Assembly: GCF_031143425.1 (NCBI RefSeq)
Contig: NC_090451.1
Span: forward strand, 663,366,575 to 663,430,574
DNA: 64,000 bases
From: Pleurodeles waltl
Taxonomy: Eukaryota > Chordata > Amphibia > Caudata > Salamandridae
Direction: 5' to 3'
The position numbers were made by a program, and so were the translations under genes. Shown one piece after another: positions 23,027 through 32,240 of this stretch; positions within the stretch are counted from its first letter, which is position 1; each line of letters opens with the position of its first letter. The notes below the pieces were generated by a model. It was given only the letters and a program-made list of their open reading frames with translations. It had not been told where the DNA came from and ran no database searches.

Positions 23027-23248
23027 CTTGTCGATCTCCTTTCTGAGTTGTTGAGGGTATCTTGAAGGAGGGGGGGGGGGGGGGGGGGCGGGAAGGTATC
23101 TGGATAAATTCTAAAGTATGGCCTTACTTCACTAATTGTAGGACCCACTTGTCTGAAGTAATGGTTTGCCATTGATTGAGGAATAAAGATATCCTCCCGC
23201 CCAGAGTGACAGGGGGGAGGACTGGACGTAGCCGGGGCCGTGAAAACA

Positions 23249-25498
23249 TCAGGTTCTACAAGCCGAATCTTTGGTTGGACGGGTTGAACGGCCACCAGGT
23301 CTACTACAGGCTGGTTGTGGCGGCTGCCTTTGCGAGTAGTATGGACGATATTGCTGTGAAGAGAATGGATAGGCGGAATACCTGTGTTGTTGATATCCCC
23401 CCCTGTATGAGGGTTTGCCACGCCCTCTAGGACGAAAAGACGACTTTCGATATTGTAGGGTCCCTAATGACTTTGCCGTGTCCGTTTTGATGGATTGTAG
23501 GGCTTCATTGACATGTTTCCCAAATAGCGCCTGGCCATCAAAAGGTAAGTCCAAGATTTTATTTTGAACTTCTGGGCGAAATGAGGTGGCTTTAAGCCAG
23601 TCTTGCCTTCTGAGCACAGCTGCACCGGCAAGTTGTCTAAAAGCAGTGGTCGCTATATCCATTGCACAGTCTATAAGCTCTGCAGACGTGCGTTGACCCT
23701 CTTGTATTGTTTTATTTGCCTCTGATTTCGCATCTTCCGGCAGTTGAGTAATAGAAGGTGCAATGCCCGCCCAAAGCTGTCTGTCGAATCTAGCCAAAAT
23801 AGCCAAAGAGTTGGCAGCTCTAACTACTAGGCTAGCCATAGAAGAAAACCTTTTCCCTATGTTATCTAGCCTTTAACCCTCCTTGTCTGGGGGTGCGGAA
23901 ATTGGGGCAGAAGGATTCTTCCATCTTCTTTGTGCTGCCTGAGCTACCACTGAATCCGGAGGAGGATGTCCCATTAAGCATGTTGGTGCATCGTCAGGTG
24001 CCTTGTATTTTTTTTATTCAGACGCGGCAGCACTGCCGTAACTGTAGCCGGATTATTCATGACCTTAAGGCCCTCTTCCCACAGGTAGTTAACCATCGGG
24101 ATAGAGCGCACAGACTTCTGAAAGGGCTCCTTAAAATCGTACAGGAAACAGTCTGTTTGCTTTGTAGGCAATAGTAAGGCAAAACGTTTGGGTGCTCTCT
24201 CCAGAAGATTGTGAAACCCTCCAATGTCTTCTGGTGGGGATTCCACCTTCGATTGAGGAGCAGGGATGATGTATTCGTCCCACTCTGAGTGAGTGTCCAT
24301 GAGCTGCCCTTCTTCCTGATCCCCTTCTGAGATGTCTGTGTCATGAGGAATTGTCATGTCTGGAGTGGCCACATTCGTGAGATGTTAGGACGTCTGCCTC
24401 TGGTGCGGAGTAGAAACACCAGAAATAGGCGAAGGAGGAGGTTGTTCTCCTTGAGGAGGAAACCTTTTGTTGTAATCAACTAACATCGCTCTGAGGTCAG
24501 TTAGTAGGGAGGAAGGAAGGAATAAAGGCTCCCTGTTGGTATTGTTGTTGATCTGAGTAAAGCTGGGGTTCATAAACCTCTTCATAGTCCTCTTCTTCCT
24601 GGTACTTTACATTCAGTTGGGATGGACTGTTCCAAATGGCCCCTCGTCAGAGTCTTCGTCTCCCTCCAAAAGATGTACTAGCACAAGGGAGGACACCTTA
24701 CTAGGTCATGTATGGGTTGGCGTCAGCTTTTCCACACTTTTCAGATGTTTTTCCCTCATCAACGACGTATAATTAGACTTCGTCATGGACTGTGTCGTAG
24801 ACGCTGGACGCACAGTGATTTTAATAGAAGAAAGTCTCGCCGACGAGTCTACCGTCAACGAAGTCGTCGACGACAGTAGGGCTGACACTGACATCAGCGC
24901 CGTCAACGAGGACGATGTATAGATGGTCATCGACGCTGCAGTTCTCGTCCACTGTGGGTTACCTGTTCTAGTCGACAATGTCGCCGGCGGAGCCTTTTTT
25001 CCAGTCGCAGAGGATGGCTTCTTGAAAGGCACAGATGGTGGAACAGATGAAGACTTCCTGTGCCTCTCTGAACTGGAAGAATGGCTTTTCCCCTCTTTAC
25101 TGGAAACTTTCTTTGGGGAAGAAGATGGGCTGCGACCCTTTTAAGACCCTAAAGTAGTCTTTTTGAGGGCTTTTCTTGAGTTGTGAGAGAGATCTGGAGC
25201 GTGATCTCACCCTTTTTGATGATCGCTTAGATGTTGATTCCTCACTCTCAGAATCAGAAACTGGGTCCTTCCTACGTTTTAGTTTCTGCAACCATATTAA
25301 TAATCTGCCTTCACGGTCTTTTAAAGTTTTAGAAGAAAAAGTACGGCAAGTCTTTAGCTGAATGATCTGGGTACAGGCAGTAAATGCAGTCTTGGTGAGG
25401 ATCTTCAGAATGAAGCCTTTTCTTTCCACAAGTCTTGCCGTCTCTGAAGAGACCCTTCTTCTCCTGGTCAGACAGTTGAAAAATAGCTGACAAATCAA
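23249..25498 (-). pseudogene. DIRS-1 gag-like protein, frameshifted
   Basis: The N-terminal part (25498-25097) is Ser/Arg/Lys-rich (SESEESTSKRSSKRVRSRSR). Middle parts lie in 25032-24706 and 24372-23974. The C-terminal part (23839-23249) has the conserved block IDCAMDIATTAFRQLA, RRQDWLK, LDLPFDGQALFG and an RG-rich tail (FRPRGRGKPSYRGG). The same order is seen in the intact DIRS-2 gag. A 19-nt G run at 23070-23088 (C on the coding strand) lies just after it. Confidence 0.8.
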
Positions 25499-25583
25499 GT
25501 TAAATCAGTTTCTTCGAGAGAAAATTGTTGAAAAAAGGTGTGAAGGCAGAGCTCTGAGGAGACTCCCTAGCACGACGTGCAGT

Positions 25584-25825
25584 AGAAAATATGAGGTGCT
25601 GGAGCTTCTCTCAGGAGGGTTCTGAAGGGTGCTGTCGCCTGATTGGTGGAGGCTTAGGTTTGGTCCTTTTCACAAAATGACTGATAGACTGTTAAATTGA
25701 AGAGGCCTAGGGCCTTTTTTTCTGTTAATATATCTTGCTTGTGTAAATTATACCGGGGACTCCCATCTCGACGACGGGGAATGATTCAAGCATGTGAATC
25801 TATGAAAGTTCCAATACTGGAGTAA
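25584..25825. repeat. DIRS-1 right inverted terminal repeat (element 5' end)
   Basis: Inverted partner of 19470-19749. It ends CCAATACTGGAGTAA and lacks the splice-site-like extension seen at the left end. Confidence 0.9.
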
Positions 25826-25889
25826 CCCTTGGACTCTGTGCACACTATTTCTTACTTTGAAATAGTATATATAGAGCCAACTTCCTACA
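25826..25889. mobile_element. Element B, right end
   Basis: CCCTTGGACTCTGTGCACAC through AACTTCCTACA matches 4347-4417 of element A and completes the copy interrupted by DIRS-1. Confidence 0.85.
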
Positions 25890-25919
25890 ACTATCTTGGA
25901 AATACCCCCATGGGATAAT

Positions 25920-26130
25920 GAAAATGTCACTTACCCAGTGTACATCTGTTCGTGGCATCAGTCGCAGTAGATTCGCATGTTCTGCAATAGCTCGCCATCT
26001 GGTGTTGGGCCGGAGTGTTACAAGTTGTTTTTCTTCGAAGAAGTCTTTCGAGTCACGGGACCGAGTGACTCCTCCTTTTGTCTCCATTGCGCATGGGCGT
26101 CGACTCCATCTTCGATTGTTTTTCCCCGCA
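25920..26130. repeat. DIRS-2 left inverted terminal repeat
   Basis: Begins GAAAATGTCACTTACCC, whose complement carries GGGTAAGTGAC, and runs to CGATTGTTTTTCCCC. It is highly similar in inverted orientation to 31608-31792 through CATGCGCAATGGAGACAAAA. Confidence 0.9.
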
Positions 26131-26261
26131 GAGGGTGAGGTAGGAGTTGAATTGTAGTAATAGTGCCCATGCAATGGAGTGACTAAGTATGCACCTATTT
26201 AAGGTTGAGATGATACATATATAAATAATTGAAGGTAACTTCCAAACTGCTACAGGCTCCC

Positions 26262-26276
26262 GGGGAGGCGGGTGGG
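26262..26276 (+). promoter_or_regulatory. G-rich motif GGGGAGGCGGGTGGG beside the DIRS-2 ICR
   Basis: Exact match to the motif at 19810-19824, in the same position relative to the ICR although the surrounding sequence differs. Confidence 0.7.
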
Positions 26277-26278
26277 CA

Positions 26279-26383
26279 CATGCGAATCTACTGCGACTGA
26301 TGCCACGAACAGATGTACACTGGGTAAGTGACATTTTCAGTTCGATGGCATCTGTCGCTGTAGATACGCATGTTCTGCAATAG
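26279..26383. repeat. DIRS-2 internal complementary region (ICR)
   Basis: CATGCGAATCTACTGCGACT through GGGTAAGTGACATTTTC complements the left end. GTTCGATGGCATCTGTCGC through TTCTGCAATAG complements the right end. The join is at about 26338-26340. Confidence 0.9.
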
Positions 26384-26417
26384 ACTAGTAAGCAGTTATT
26401 TCCCCAAAAGCGGTGGA

Positions 26418-29285
26418 TCAGCCTGTAGGAGTGGAAGTAGTCTGAAATAATGTCCTTAATACAGCTTGACCTACTGTGGCTTGTTGTGCGGATAACACGT
26501 CTACACAGTAGTGCTTGGTGAATGTGTGAGGCGTAGACCATGTGGCTGCCTTACATATTTCTTGCATTGGGATGTTTCCTAGAAAGGCCATGGTAGCACC
26601 TTTCTTTCTGGTTGAGTGTGCCCTTGGTGTAATGGGCAGCTGTCGTTTAGCTTTAAGGTAGCAGATTTGGATGCATTTAACTATCCATCTGGCTATACCT
26701 TGTTTTGAAATTGGGTTTCCTGCATGAGGTTTTTGAAATGCAATAAAGAGTTGTTTAGTCTTTCTGATGTTCTTTGTTCTGTCAATGTAATACATTAATG
26801 CTCTTTTGACATCTAATGTATGTAGTGCCCTTTCAGCTACGGTATCTGGCTGTGGAAAGAACACTGGAAGTTCCACTGTTTGATTTAGATGGAACGGTGA
26901 AATAACCTTCGGCAAAAATTTAGGATTGGTCCTTAGGACGACTTTATTTTTGTGTAGTTGTATAAAAGGTTCCTGTATAGTAAACGCCTGAATCTCGCTT
27001 ATGGCGATGAGAAATGCCACCTTCCAGGTTAGGAACTGTATGTCGCAGGAGTGCATGGGTTCAAAAGGTGGACCCATAAGTCTAGTTAGGACAACATTTA
27101 GGTTCCATGAAGGAACAGGTAGTGTTCTTGGTGGTATAATTCTCCTAAGGCCCTCCATGAATGCTTTAATGACTGGTATTTTATATAGGGAAGTTGAATA
27201 GGTAGTTTGCAGGTATGCAGATATTGCTGCAAGGTGAATCTTAATGGAAGAGAAAGCTAGGTTAGATTTTTGTAAGTGAAGCAAGTAACCCACTACATGT
27301 TCTGGAGTTGTGTGTAATGGTTGTATTTGATTAATATGGCAGTAGCAAACAAACCTCTTCCATTTACTTGCATAGCCGTGCCTGGTGGATGGCCTTCTTG
27401 CTTGTTTTATGACTTCCATACATTCTTGGGTAAGTTGTAAGTGCCCGAATTCTAGGATTTCAGGAGCCAGATTGCTAGATTCAGCGATGCTGGATCTGGG
27501 TGTCTGCTCTTTTGGTTGTGCTGTGTCAACAGATCTGGCCTGTTGGGCAATTTGATGCAGGGTACCACTGATAGGTCTAGCAGCGTTGTGTACCAGGGTT
27601 GCCTTGCCCAAGTTGGTGCTATCAATATGAGTTTGAGTTTGCTTTGACTGAGTTTGTTTACCAGGTAAGGAAGGAGAGGGAGAGGAGGAAAAGCGTAAGC
27701 AAATATCCCTGACCAGTTCATCCATAGGGCATTGCCTTGGGATTGTTTGTGTGGGTATCTGGATGCGAAGTTTTGGCATTTTGCGTTCTCCCTTGTCGCA
27801 AACAAGTCTATCTGAGGTGTTCCCCAGAGTTTGAAATAAGTGTTCAGTATTTGGGGGTGAATTTCCCATTCGTGGACCTGTTGGTGATCTCGAGAGAGAT
27901 TGTCTGCGAGTTGATTTTGTATCCCTGGTATAAACTGTGCAATTAGGCGAATTTGGTTGTGAATTGCCCAATGCCAAATTTTTTGTGCTAGCAGGCTTAA
28001 CTGCGTGGAGTGCGTCCCTCCCTGCTTGTTTAGATAATACATTGTTGTCATGTTGTCTGTTTTGACGAGAATGTATTTGTGAACTATTATTGGTTGGAAA
28101 GCTTTTAGTGCTTGAAAAACTGCTAGAAGTTCTAGGTGATTGATATGCAGTTTTGTTTGATGTACGTTCCATTGTCCTTGTATGCTGTGTTGATTGAGGT
28201 GTGCTCCCCACCCTGTCATGGAAGCATCTGTTGTTATTACGTATTGTGGCACTGGGTCTTGGAAAGGCCGCCCCTTGTTTAAATTTATGTTGTTCCACCA
28301 CAGAAGCGAGAGGTAAGTTTGGCGGTCTATTAACACCAGATCTAGGAGGTGACCCTGTGCTTGAGACCACTGTGATGCTAGGCATTGTTGTAAGGGTCTC
28401 ATGTGCAGTCTTGCGTTTGGGACAATGGCTATGCATGATGACATCATGCCTAGGAGTTGTAATACCATCTTTGCCTGTATCTTTTGTGTTGGATACATGC
28501 GTTGTATGATGGTGTTGAAATTTTGAATTCTTTGTGGACTTGGAGTGGCTACTCCTTTTGATGTGTCTATTATGGCTCCCAGGTATTGTTGTACCTTGCG
28601 TGGCAGAATTTTGGATTTTGTGAAATTGACGGTGAACCCTAGTTTGAAGAGGGTTTGTATGATATGATTTGTGTGATTTGAGCACTCTATTAACGAATGG
28701 GCTTTGATTAGCCAGTCGTCTAGATATGGGAACACATGTATTTGCTGCCTTCTTATGTGTGCTGCGACTACTGCTAGACATTTGGTAAAGACTCTTGGTG
28801 CGGTTGTTAATCCGAAAGGCAGTACCTTGAATTGGTAATGTATTCCTTTGAATACAAACCTTAGGTATTTCCTGTGCGATGGGTGTATTGGTATATGGAA
28901 ATAAGCATCCTTGAGGTCTAAAGTTGCCATGTAGTCGTGCAGTTTTAGCAATGGCAATACTTCTTGTAGTGTGACCATGTGGAAGTGGTCTGATTTGATG
29001 AAAGTGTTCACTACTCTGAGGTCTAGGATTGGTCTCAGCGTTTTGTCCTTCTTTGGTATCAGAAAGTACAGTGAGTAAACTCCTGTGTTTATTTGTGTGT
29101 TTGGCACTAATTCGATTGCATTCTTTTGCAATAGTGCCTGCACTTCTATCTCCAGGAGATTGGAATGGTGTGTTGTTAAATTTTGTGCTTTTGGTGGTAT
29201 GTTTGGAGGGAATTGTAGAAATTCTATGCAATAACCATGTTGGATAATTGCTAGAACCCAAGTGTCTGTAGTGATTTCCTCCCAT
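26418..29285 (-). CDS. DIRS-2 tyrosine recombinase frame (catalytic arginine segment missing)
   Basis: A 955-codon open frame. Its last 358 or so codons (about 27494-26418) are the recombinase. The rest runs in another frame through the polymerase gene, so the true start is unknown (internal ATG, frameshift or splicing). The core-binding domain has ARRPSTRHGYASKWKRF and SIKIHLAAISAYL. The catalytic domain has [21 protein letters not shown] (HxxR) and ATW...HTFTKHYC with the Tyr nucleophile. Where DIRS-1 has LTSARRVSEVQ and DIRS-5 has ITSARRVSELQ, this protein reads IAISEIQAF. Six residues including the first catalytic Arg are absent, an in-frame 18-nt loss near 26998-27003. It is probably inactive for strand cleavage. 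Confidence 0.88.
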   Translation of the reverse strand: MGGNHYRHLGSSNYPTWLLHRISTIPSKHTTKSTKFNNTPFQSPGDRSAGTIAKECNRISAKHTNKHRSLLTVLSDTKEGQNAETNPRPQSSEHFHQIRPLPHGHTTRSIAIAKTARLHGNFRPQGCLFPYTNTPIAQEIPKVCIQRNTLPIQGTAFRINNRTKSLYQMSSSSRSTHKKAANTCVPISRRLANQSPFVNRVLKSHKSYHTNPLQTRVHRQFHKIQNSATQGTTIPGSHNRHIKRSSHSKSTKNSKFQHHHTTHVSNTKDTGKDGITTPRHDVIMHSHCPKRKTAHETLTTMPSITVVSSTGSPPRSGVNRPPNLPLASVVEQHKFKQGAAFPRPSATIRNNNRCFHDRVGSTPQSTQHTRTMERTSNKTAYQSPRTSSSFSSTKSFPTNNSSQIHSRQNRQHDNNVLSKQAGRDALHAVKPASTKNLALGNSQPNSPNCTVYTRDTKSTRRQSLSRSPTGPRMGNSPPNTEHLFQTLGNTSDRLVCDKGERKMPKLRIQIPTQTIPRQCPMDELVRDICLRFSSSPSPSLPGKQTQSKQTQTHIDSTNLGKATLVHNAARPISGTLHQIAQQARSVDTAQPKEQTPRSSIAESSNLAPEILEFGHLQLTQECMEVIKQARRPSTRHGYASKWKRFVCYCHINQIQPLHTTPEHVVGYLLHLQKSNLAFSSIKIHLAAISAYLQTTYSTSLYKIPVIKAFMEGLRRIIPPRTLPVPSWNLNVVLTRLMGPPFEPMHSCDIQFLTWKVAFLIAISEIQAFTIQEPFIQLHKNKVVLRTNPKFLPKVISPFHLNQTVELPVFFPQPDTVAERALHTLDVKRALMYYIDRTKNIRKTKQLFIAFQKPHAGNPISKQGIARWIVKCIQICYLKAKRQLPITPRAHSTRKKGATMAFLGNIPMQEICKAATWSTPHTFTKHYCVDVLSAQQATVGQAVLRTLFQTTSTPTG

Positions 29286-29725
29286 GCTTTGTAATAATGA
29301 CCTATTCTTCCCCCCACTGGTGTTGTGTGGAGGGGGTGAGTGACATGTGAGTCATTGTTTAGTAGTAGGGGTTTTGGGGCTTTGAAATCTCCCTCTATTT
29401 CTAGGGAATTGCCCTCCTCTATATTGTCCCCGAAAACCTCCTCTATACTGTCCCTGGTAAGTGGACGGTGTTGCTTGTGAGGTGCTGGCTTGTGTGCTTT
29501 GACCCCGAAACCCCCCTCGAAAGGGCGTTTTACGGAATGTGCTGTAATTCCCTCTGCTCTGCGGGGAGTAGAGTGCGCCCATGGCTTTGGCAGTGTCCGT
29601 ATCTTTTTTGAGTTTCTCAATCGCTGTGTCCACTTCTGGACCGAACAGTTCTTTTTCATTAAAAGGCATATTGAGAACTGCTTGTTGAATCTCTGGTTTA
29701 AATCCAGACGTTCGGAGCCATGCAT
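27452..29725 (-). CDS. DIRS-2 reverse transcriptase-RNase H-methyltransferase-like protein
   Basis: A 757-codon open frame that makes cDNA from DIRS RNA. The first 130 or so codons overlap gag and are probably not all used. RT motifs: YFLIPKKDKTLRPILDLR, LDLKDAYFHIPIH, VLPFGLTTAPRVFTKCL, and FPYLDDWLIKA with the catalytic Asp pair. RNase H motifs: ITTDASMTGWGAHL (Asp), LELLAVFQAL (Glu), VKTDNMTTMYYLN (Asp) and QLADNLSRDH. The tail has DLFATRENAKCQNFAS and FAYAFPPLPLLPYLV. The PP-containing block matches the segment described as DAM methyltransferase-like in DIRS elements, though I see no full methyltransferase motif set. The frame ends 34 codons before the recombinase domain becomes unique sequence. 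Confidence 0.92.
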   Translation of the reverse strand: MHGSERLDLNQRFNKQFSICLLMKKNCSVQKWTQRLRNSKKIRTLPKPWAHSTPRRAEGITAHSVKRPFEGGFGVKAHKPAPHKQHRPLTRDSIEEVFGDNIEEGNSLEIEGDFKAPKPLLLNNDSHVTHPLHTTPVGGRIGHYYKAWEEITTDTWVLAIIQHGYCIEFLQFPPNIPPKAQNLTTHHSNLLEIEVQALLQKNAIELVPNTQINTGVYSLYFLIPKKDKTLRPILDLRVVNTFIKSDHFHMVTLQEVLPLLKLHDYMATLDLKDAYFHIPIHPSHRKYLRFVFKGIHYQFKVLPFGLTTAPRVFTKCLAVVAAHIRRQQIHVFPYLDDWLIKAHSLIECSNHTNHIIQTLFKLGFTVNFTKSKILPRKVQQYLGAIIDTSKGVATPSPQRIQNFNTIIQRMYPTQKIQAKMVLQLLGMMSSCIAIVPNARLHMRPLQQCLASQWSQAQGHLLDLVLIDRQTYLSLLWWNNINLNKGRPFQDPVPQYVITTDASMTGWGAHLNQHSIQGQWNVHQTKLHINHLELLAVFQALKAFQPIIVHKYILVKTDNMTTMYYLNKQGGTHSTQLSLLAQKIWHWAIHNQIRLIAQFIPGIQNQLADNLSRDHQQVHEWEIHPQILNTYFKLWGTPQIDLFATRENAKCQNFASRYPHKQSQGNALWMNWSGIFAYAFPPLPLLPYLVNKLSQSKLKLILIAPTWARQPWYTTLLDLSVVPCIKLPNRPDLLTQHNQKSRHPDPASLNLAIWLLKS

Positions 29726-31397
29726 GCCTTCTGATAGTTACAGATGTATTAATTGTCCGTGCAGCTGTATCTGCAGCGTCCATGGAGGAACGTATCTGGT
29801 TGTTGGAGATGGTCTGTCCCTCCTCAACCACTTGTTTTGCCCTATTTTGGAAGTCTTTGGGCAGATGTTCAATGAGATGTTGCATCTCGTCCCAGTGGGC
29901 TCTGTCATAGCGCGCAAGTAGTGCCTGGGAGTTCGCGATGCGCCACTGGTTTGCAGCTTGTGCTGCGACTCTCTTACCAGCTGCATCGAACTTGCGGCTT
30001 TCTTTATCTGGGGGTGGTGCATCTCCAGATGTGTGAGAGTTGGCCCTTTTCCTAGCTGCTCCTACAACAACAGAGTCTGGTGGCAGCTGTGTTGTGATGA
30101 AAACCGGGTCCGTAGGAGGCGGTTTATACTTTTTTTCCACCCTTGGTGTGATTGCCCTACTTTTGACCGGGTCCTTAAATATGTCTTTTGCGTGCCGGAG
30201 CATACCAGGGAGCATAGGCAGGCTTTGGTAGGAGCTGTGGGTGGAGGAGAGTGTGTTGAACAAGAAATCATCCTCGACCTGTTCTGAGTGGAGGCTTACG
30301 TTGTGAAATTGTGCTGCTCTAGCCACCACCTGAGAGTACGCGGTGCTGTCTTCTGGTGGAGATGGTTTTGTAGGGTATGCCTCCGGGCTGTTATCTGACA
30401 CTGGGGCGTCGTATAGGTCCCATGCGTCCTGATCTTGGTCACCCTGGCTCATGGTGGTGTGAGCTGGGGAGTGTGATGGCGTTTGTGCTGGTGAAACGTT
30501 AATCACGGGCGGAGGAGAGGGTGGTGGTGTAACTCTTTTCACCACTTTTGGTTGTGGTGCTTGTTCCGTCTGGAACTCCAACCTTCTCTTTCTCCTAATG
30601 GGGGGAAGGGTGCTTATTTTTCCTGTCCCCTGCTGAATGAAGATACGCTTTTGCGTATGGTCCACATCAGTTGCTTGTAGCTCTTCCTCAAACCTATGCT
30701 TTTGCATTTGGGAGGTTAGCGAGTGCTCTTCTGTATAAGAGCCTGAAGCCGGGTCGCTTGCAGTTTGTTTCGGCATCGAAACTTTGTCTGCGTGTTTTTT
30801 CGGCTCCGAGGTGACTTTTTTCCTTTTCGGGGCCGAAACCTCTCGGCGTCGATCTGTTTCGGTGCCGCTGTCTCGGCGTCGAGCCGTGTCCACACCGGCA
30901 TCTCGGTGTCGAGGCTTGTCTCCAGCACTTTCTCGGTCCCGAGAAGGCTGCGTGCCGGTGTCTCGACCGGAGTCGGACGATCTCAGCACTGTTTGGGCCT
31001 TTTTCGGTGCCGACGGTCGGTCACCGAATTTATGGGTCGAGCCATGGCCTGGTGGCAGTGGCGTCCCCTGGGCCTTGTAAATGTTTCTTTGTGTGGTTTT
31101 CGACGTCTTACTCACGGTTTGTGTATCGTCGAATCCTTCGGAGTCTGAGTTTTGGATCGAGAAGGTACCTTCCTCTTCTTGTTCCTCGAACTCCCGTTGG
31201 GCTGTCGGTGCGGACGCCATTTGAAGTCTTCTGGCTCGACGGTCTTGGAGTGTTTTTCGGGACCGGAACGCACGACAGGCTTCGCAGGTGTCTTCGCTGT
31301 GCTCAGGTGACAGGCACAGGTTGCAGACCAAGTGTTGGTCTGTGTGGGGGTATTTATTGTGGCATTTGGGGCAGAAACGGAACGGGGTCCGTTCCAT
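29352..31397 (-). CDS. DIRS-2 gag-like structural protein
   Basis: A 681-codon open frame starting MERTPFRFCPKCHNKY. The N-terminus has a CxxC...CxxC...CxxC-type zinc-binding cluster (FCPKC, CNLC, CEAC within 45 residues). A long charged Ser/Arg/Lys/Asp region follows, with DRESAGDKPRHRDAG-like repeats. Residues about 470-620 form the block shared with DIRS-1, -3 and -5 (ARYDRAHWDEMQHLIEHL, SSMDAADTAARTI, RRHAWLRTSGFKPEI, LNMPFNEKELFG). The C-terminus is Gly/Arg-rich (FRGGFRGQ, YRGGFRGQYRGG), typical of RNA binding. The stop is at 29352, and the polymerase frame overlaps it by 374 nt. It probably packages DIRS RNA, by family analogy. Confidence 0.87.
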   Translation of the reverse strand: MERTPFRFCPKCHNKYPHTDQHLVCNLCLSPEHSEDTCEACRAFRSRKTLQDRRARRLQMASAPTAQREFEEQEEEGTFSIQNSDSEGFDDTQTVSKTSKTTQRNIYKAQGTPLPPGHGSTHKFGDRPSAPKKAQTVLRSSDSGRDTGTQPSRDRESAGDKPRHRDAGVDTARRRDSGTETDRRREVSAPKRKKVTSEPKKHADKVSMPKQTASDPASGSYTEEHSLTSQMQKHRFEEELQATDVDHTQKRIFIQQGTGKISTLPPIRRKRRLEFQTEQAPQPKVVKRVTPPPSPPPVINVSPAQTPSHSPAHTTMSQGDQDQDAWDLYDAPVSDNSPEAYPTKPSPPEDSTAYSQVVARAAQFHNVSLHSEQVEDDFLFNTLSSTHSSYQSLPMLPGMLRHAKDIFKDPVKSRAITPRVEKKYKPPPTDPVFITTQLPPDSVVVGAARKRANSHTSGDAPPPDKESRKFDAAGKRVAAQAANQWRIANSQALLARYDRAHWDEMQHLIEHLPKDFQNRAKQVVEEGQTISNNQIRSSMDAADTAARTINTSVTIRRHAWLRTSGFKPEIQQAVLNMPFNEKELFGPEVDTAIEKLKKDTDTAKAMGALYSPQSRGNYSTFRKTPFRGGFRGQSTQASTSQATPSTYQGQYRGGFRGQYRGGQFPRNRGRFQSPKTPTTKQ

Positions 31398-31607
31398 CGG
31401 CGTTCTTCAGCACGCGGTCGGGCCGACCAGGCCCCGACGGAGGATCGAAAAACTACCCCGAAGGGCACCGGAGCTCTTCGATCTTCGATGCGGTGTGGAA
31501 TCTAAGTACGCCGATCCCGAACGCAACAATACCGACGAAAATCTTCCGAAATTAACTATTTTTTCCGTTCCGAAACTCGGAGCGACAGGAACACGTCCGA
31601 ACCCGAT

Positions 31608-31792
31608 GGCGGAAAAAAAACAATCGAAGATGGAGTCGACGCCCATGCGCAATGGAGACAAAAGGAGGAGTCACTCGGTCCCGTGACTCGAAAGACTTCT
31701 TCGAAGAAAAACAACTTGTAACACTCCGGCCCAACACCAGATGGCGAGCTATTGCAGAACATGCGTATCTACAGCGACAGATGCCATCGAAC
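31608..31792. repeat. DIRS-2 right inverted terminal repeat
   Basis: Inverted partner of 25920-26130, ending CAGATGCCATCGAAC. The next bases include ACAGGTAAGAAAC, an outward 5' splice-site-like motif that may belong to the element. Confidence 0.88.
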
Positions 31793-32240
31793 CTGGAGTT
31801 ACAGGTAAGAAACGAATCCATCATAATTATCTTTCCGTAATTGTAATTTATGAACATACACGCAAACCAATTCATAGCTTTTGACAAAATAAACAGCTAA
31901 AGCTCACTTGTGAGCAATAGCTACATAGAGGTGTGCTAAAATGCCCATGTTTTGCTGCAGGGCATACTAAAAAGTGCCTCAGATTGTCTTGGTCTAATCA
32001 CCTCCAGCTGCACAAAGGTGGGGAATGTAGTGCAAAGACATGCCACACAGAGGTGATGCAGCAGTCTTGACTAGATTAAATATGCAATATGAGGAAATGT
32101 ATGAGAACTTAAATAAAAGCACATAGGTCAGTTTAATTGTAAACATTATCCAGGTCACGTCTTGTAGGGTTCTTAATCCAGTCACTTAAATTTCCCAAAC
32201 TTCTCATCTCACCAAAAGCCACAAAGATGCAAGGAAAGAC
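31793..32240. other. Intergenic gap between DIRS-2 and the CLK2 3' end
   Basis: AT-rich with no coding signal. It separates the retrotransposon from the poly(A) region of CLK2. Confidence 0.5.

Larger units (their letters stand above)
19470..25825 (-). mobile_element. DIRS-1: DIRS-type tyrosine-recombinase retrotransposon inside element B
   Basis: This 6.36-kb element on the minus strand has the full DIRS architecture: inverted terminal repeats, gag, RT-RNase H, a methyltransferase-like segment, a tyrosine recombinase and an internal complementary region (ICR). It splits element B between AAGGGGAA and CCCTTGGACTC. The intact sequence at 4340-4370 reads AAGGGGAACCCTTGG, so no target bases were duplicated, as known for DIRS integration through a circular intermediate. 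All coding frames have frameshifts or stops, so it is an inactive copy. Confidence 0.93.
25920..31792 (-). mobile_element. DIRS-2: nearly intact DIRS retrotransposon
   Basis: This 5.87-kb element on the minus strand lies 30 bp from element B. Inverted terminal repeats (25920-26130 and 31608-31792) and an ICR (26279-26383) frame three open reading frames: gag (681 codons), RT-RNase H-methyltransferase-like (757) and a recombinase frame (955, of which the last 358 or so are recombinase). The frames overlap as in known DIRS elements. No stop or frameshift was found in them, but the recombinase lacks its first catalytic arginine segment. The right boundary is set by the ICR join. The flanking GGAGTTACAGGTAAGAAAC resembles the outer ends of other DIRS copies, so the true end could be about 20 bp further. 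Confidence 0.93.

Noticed and set aside
27495..29285. Treating the whole 955-codon frame as one established protein
   Set aside because: The first 597 or so codons overlap the polymerase frame and resemble no known domain. Only the recombinase part is supported.
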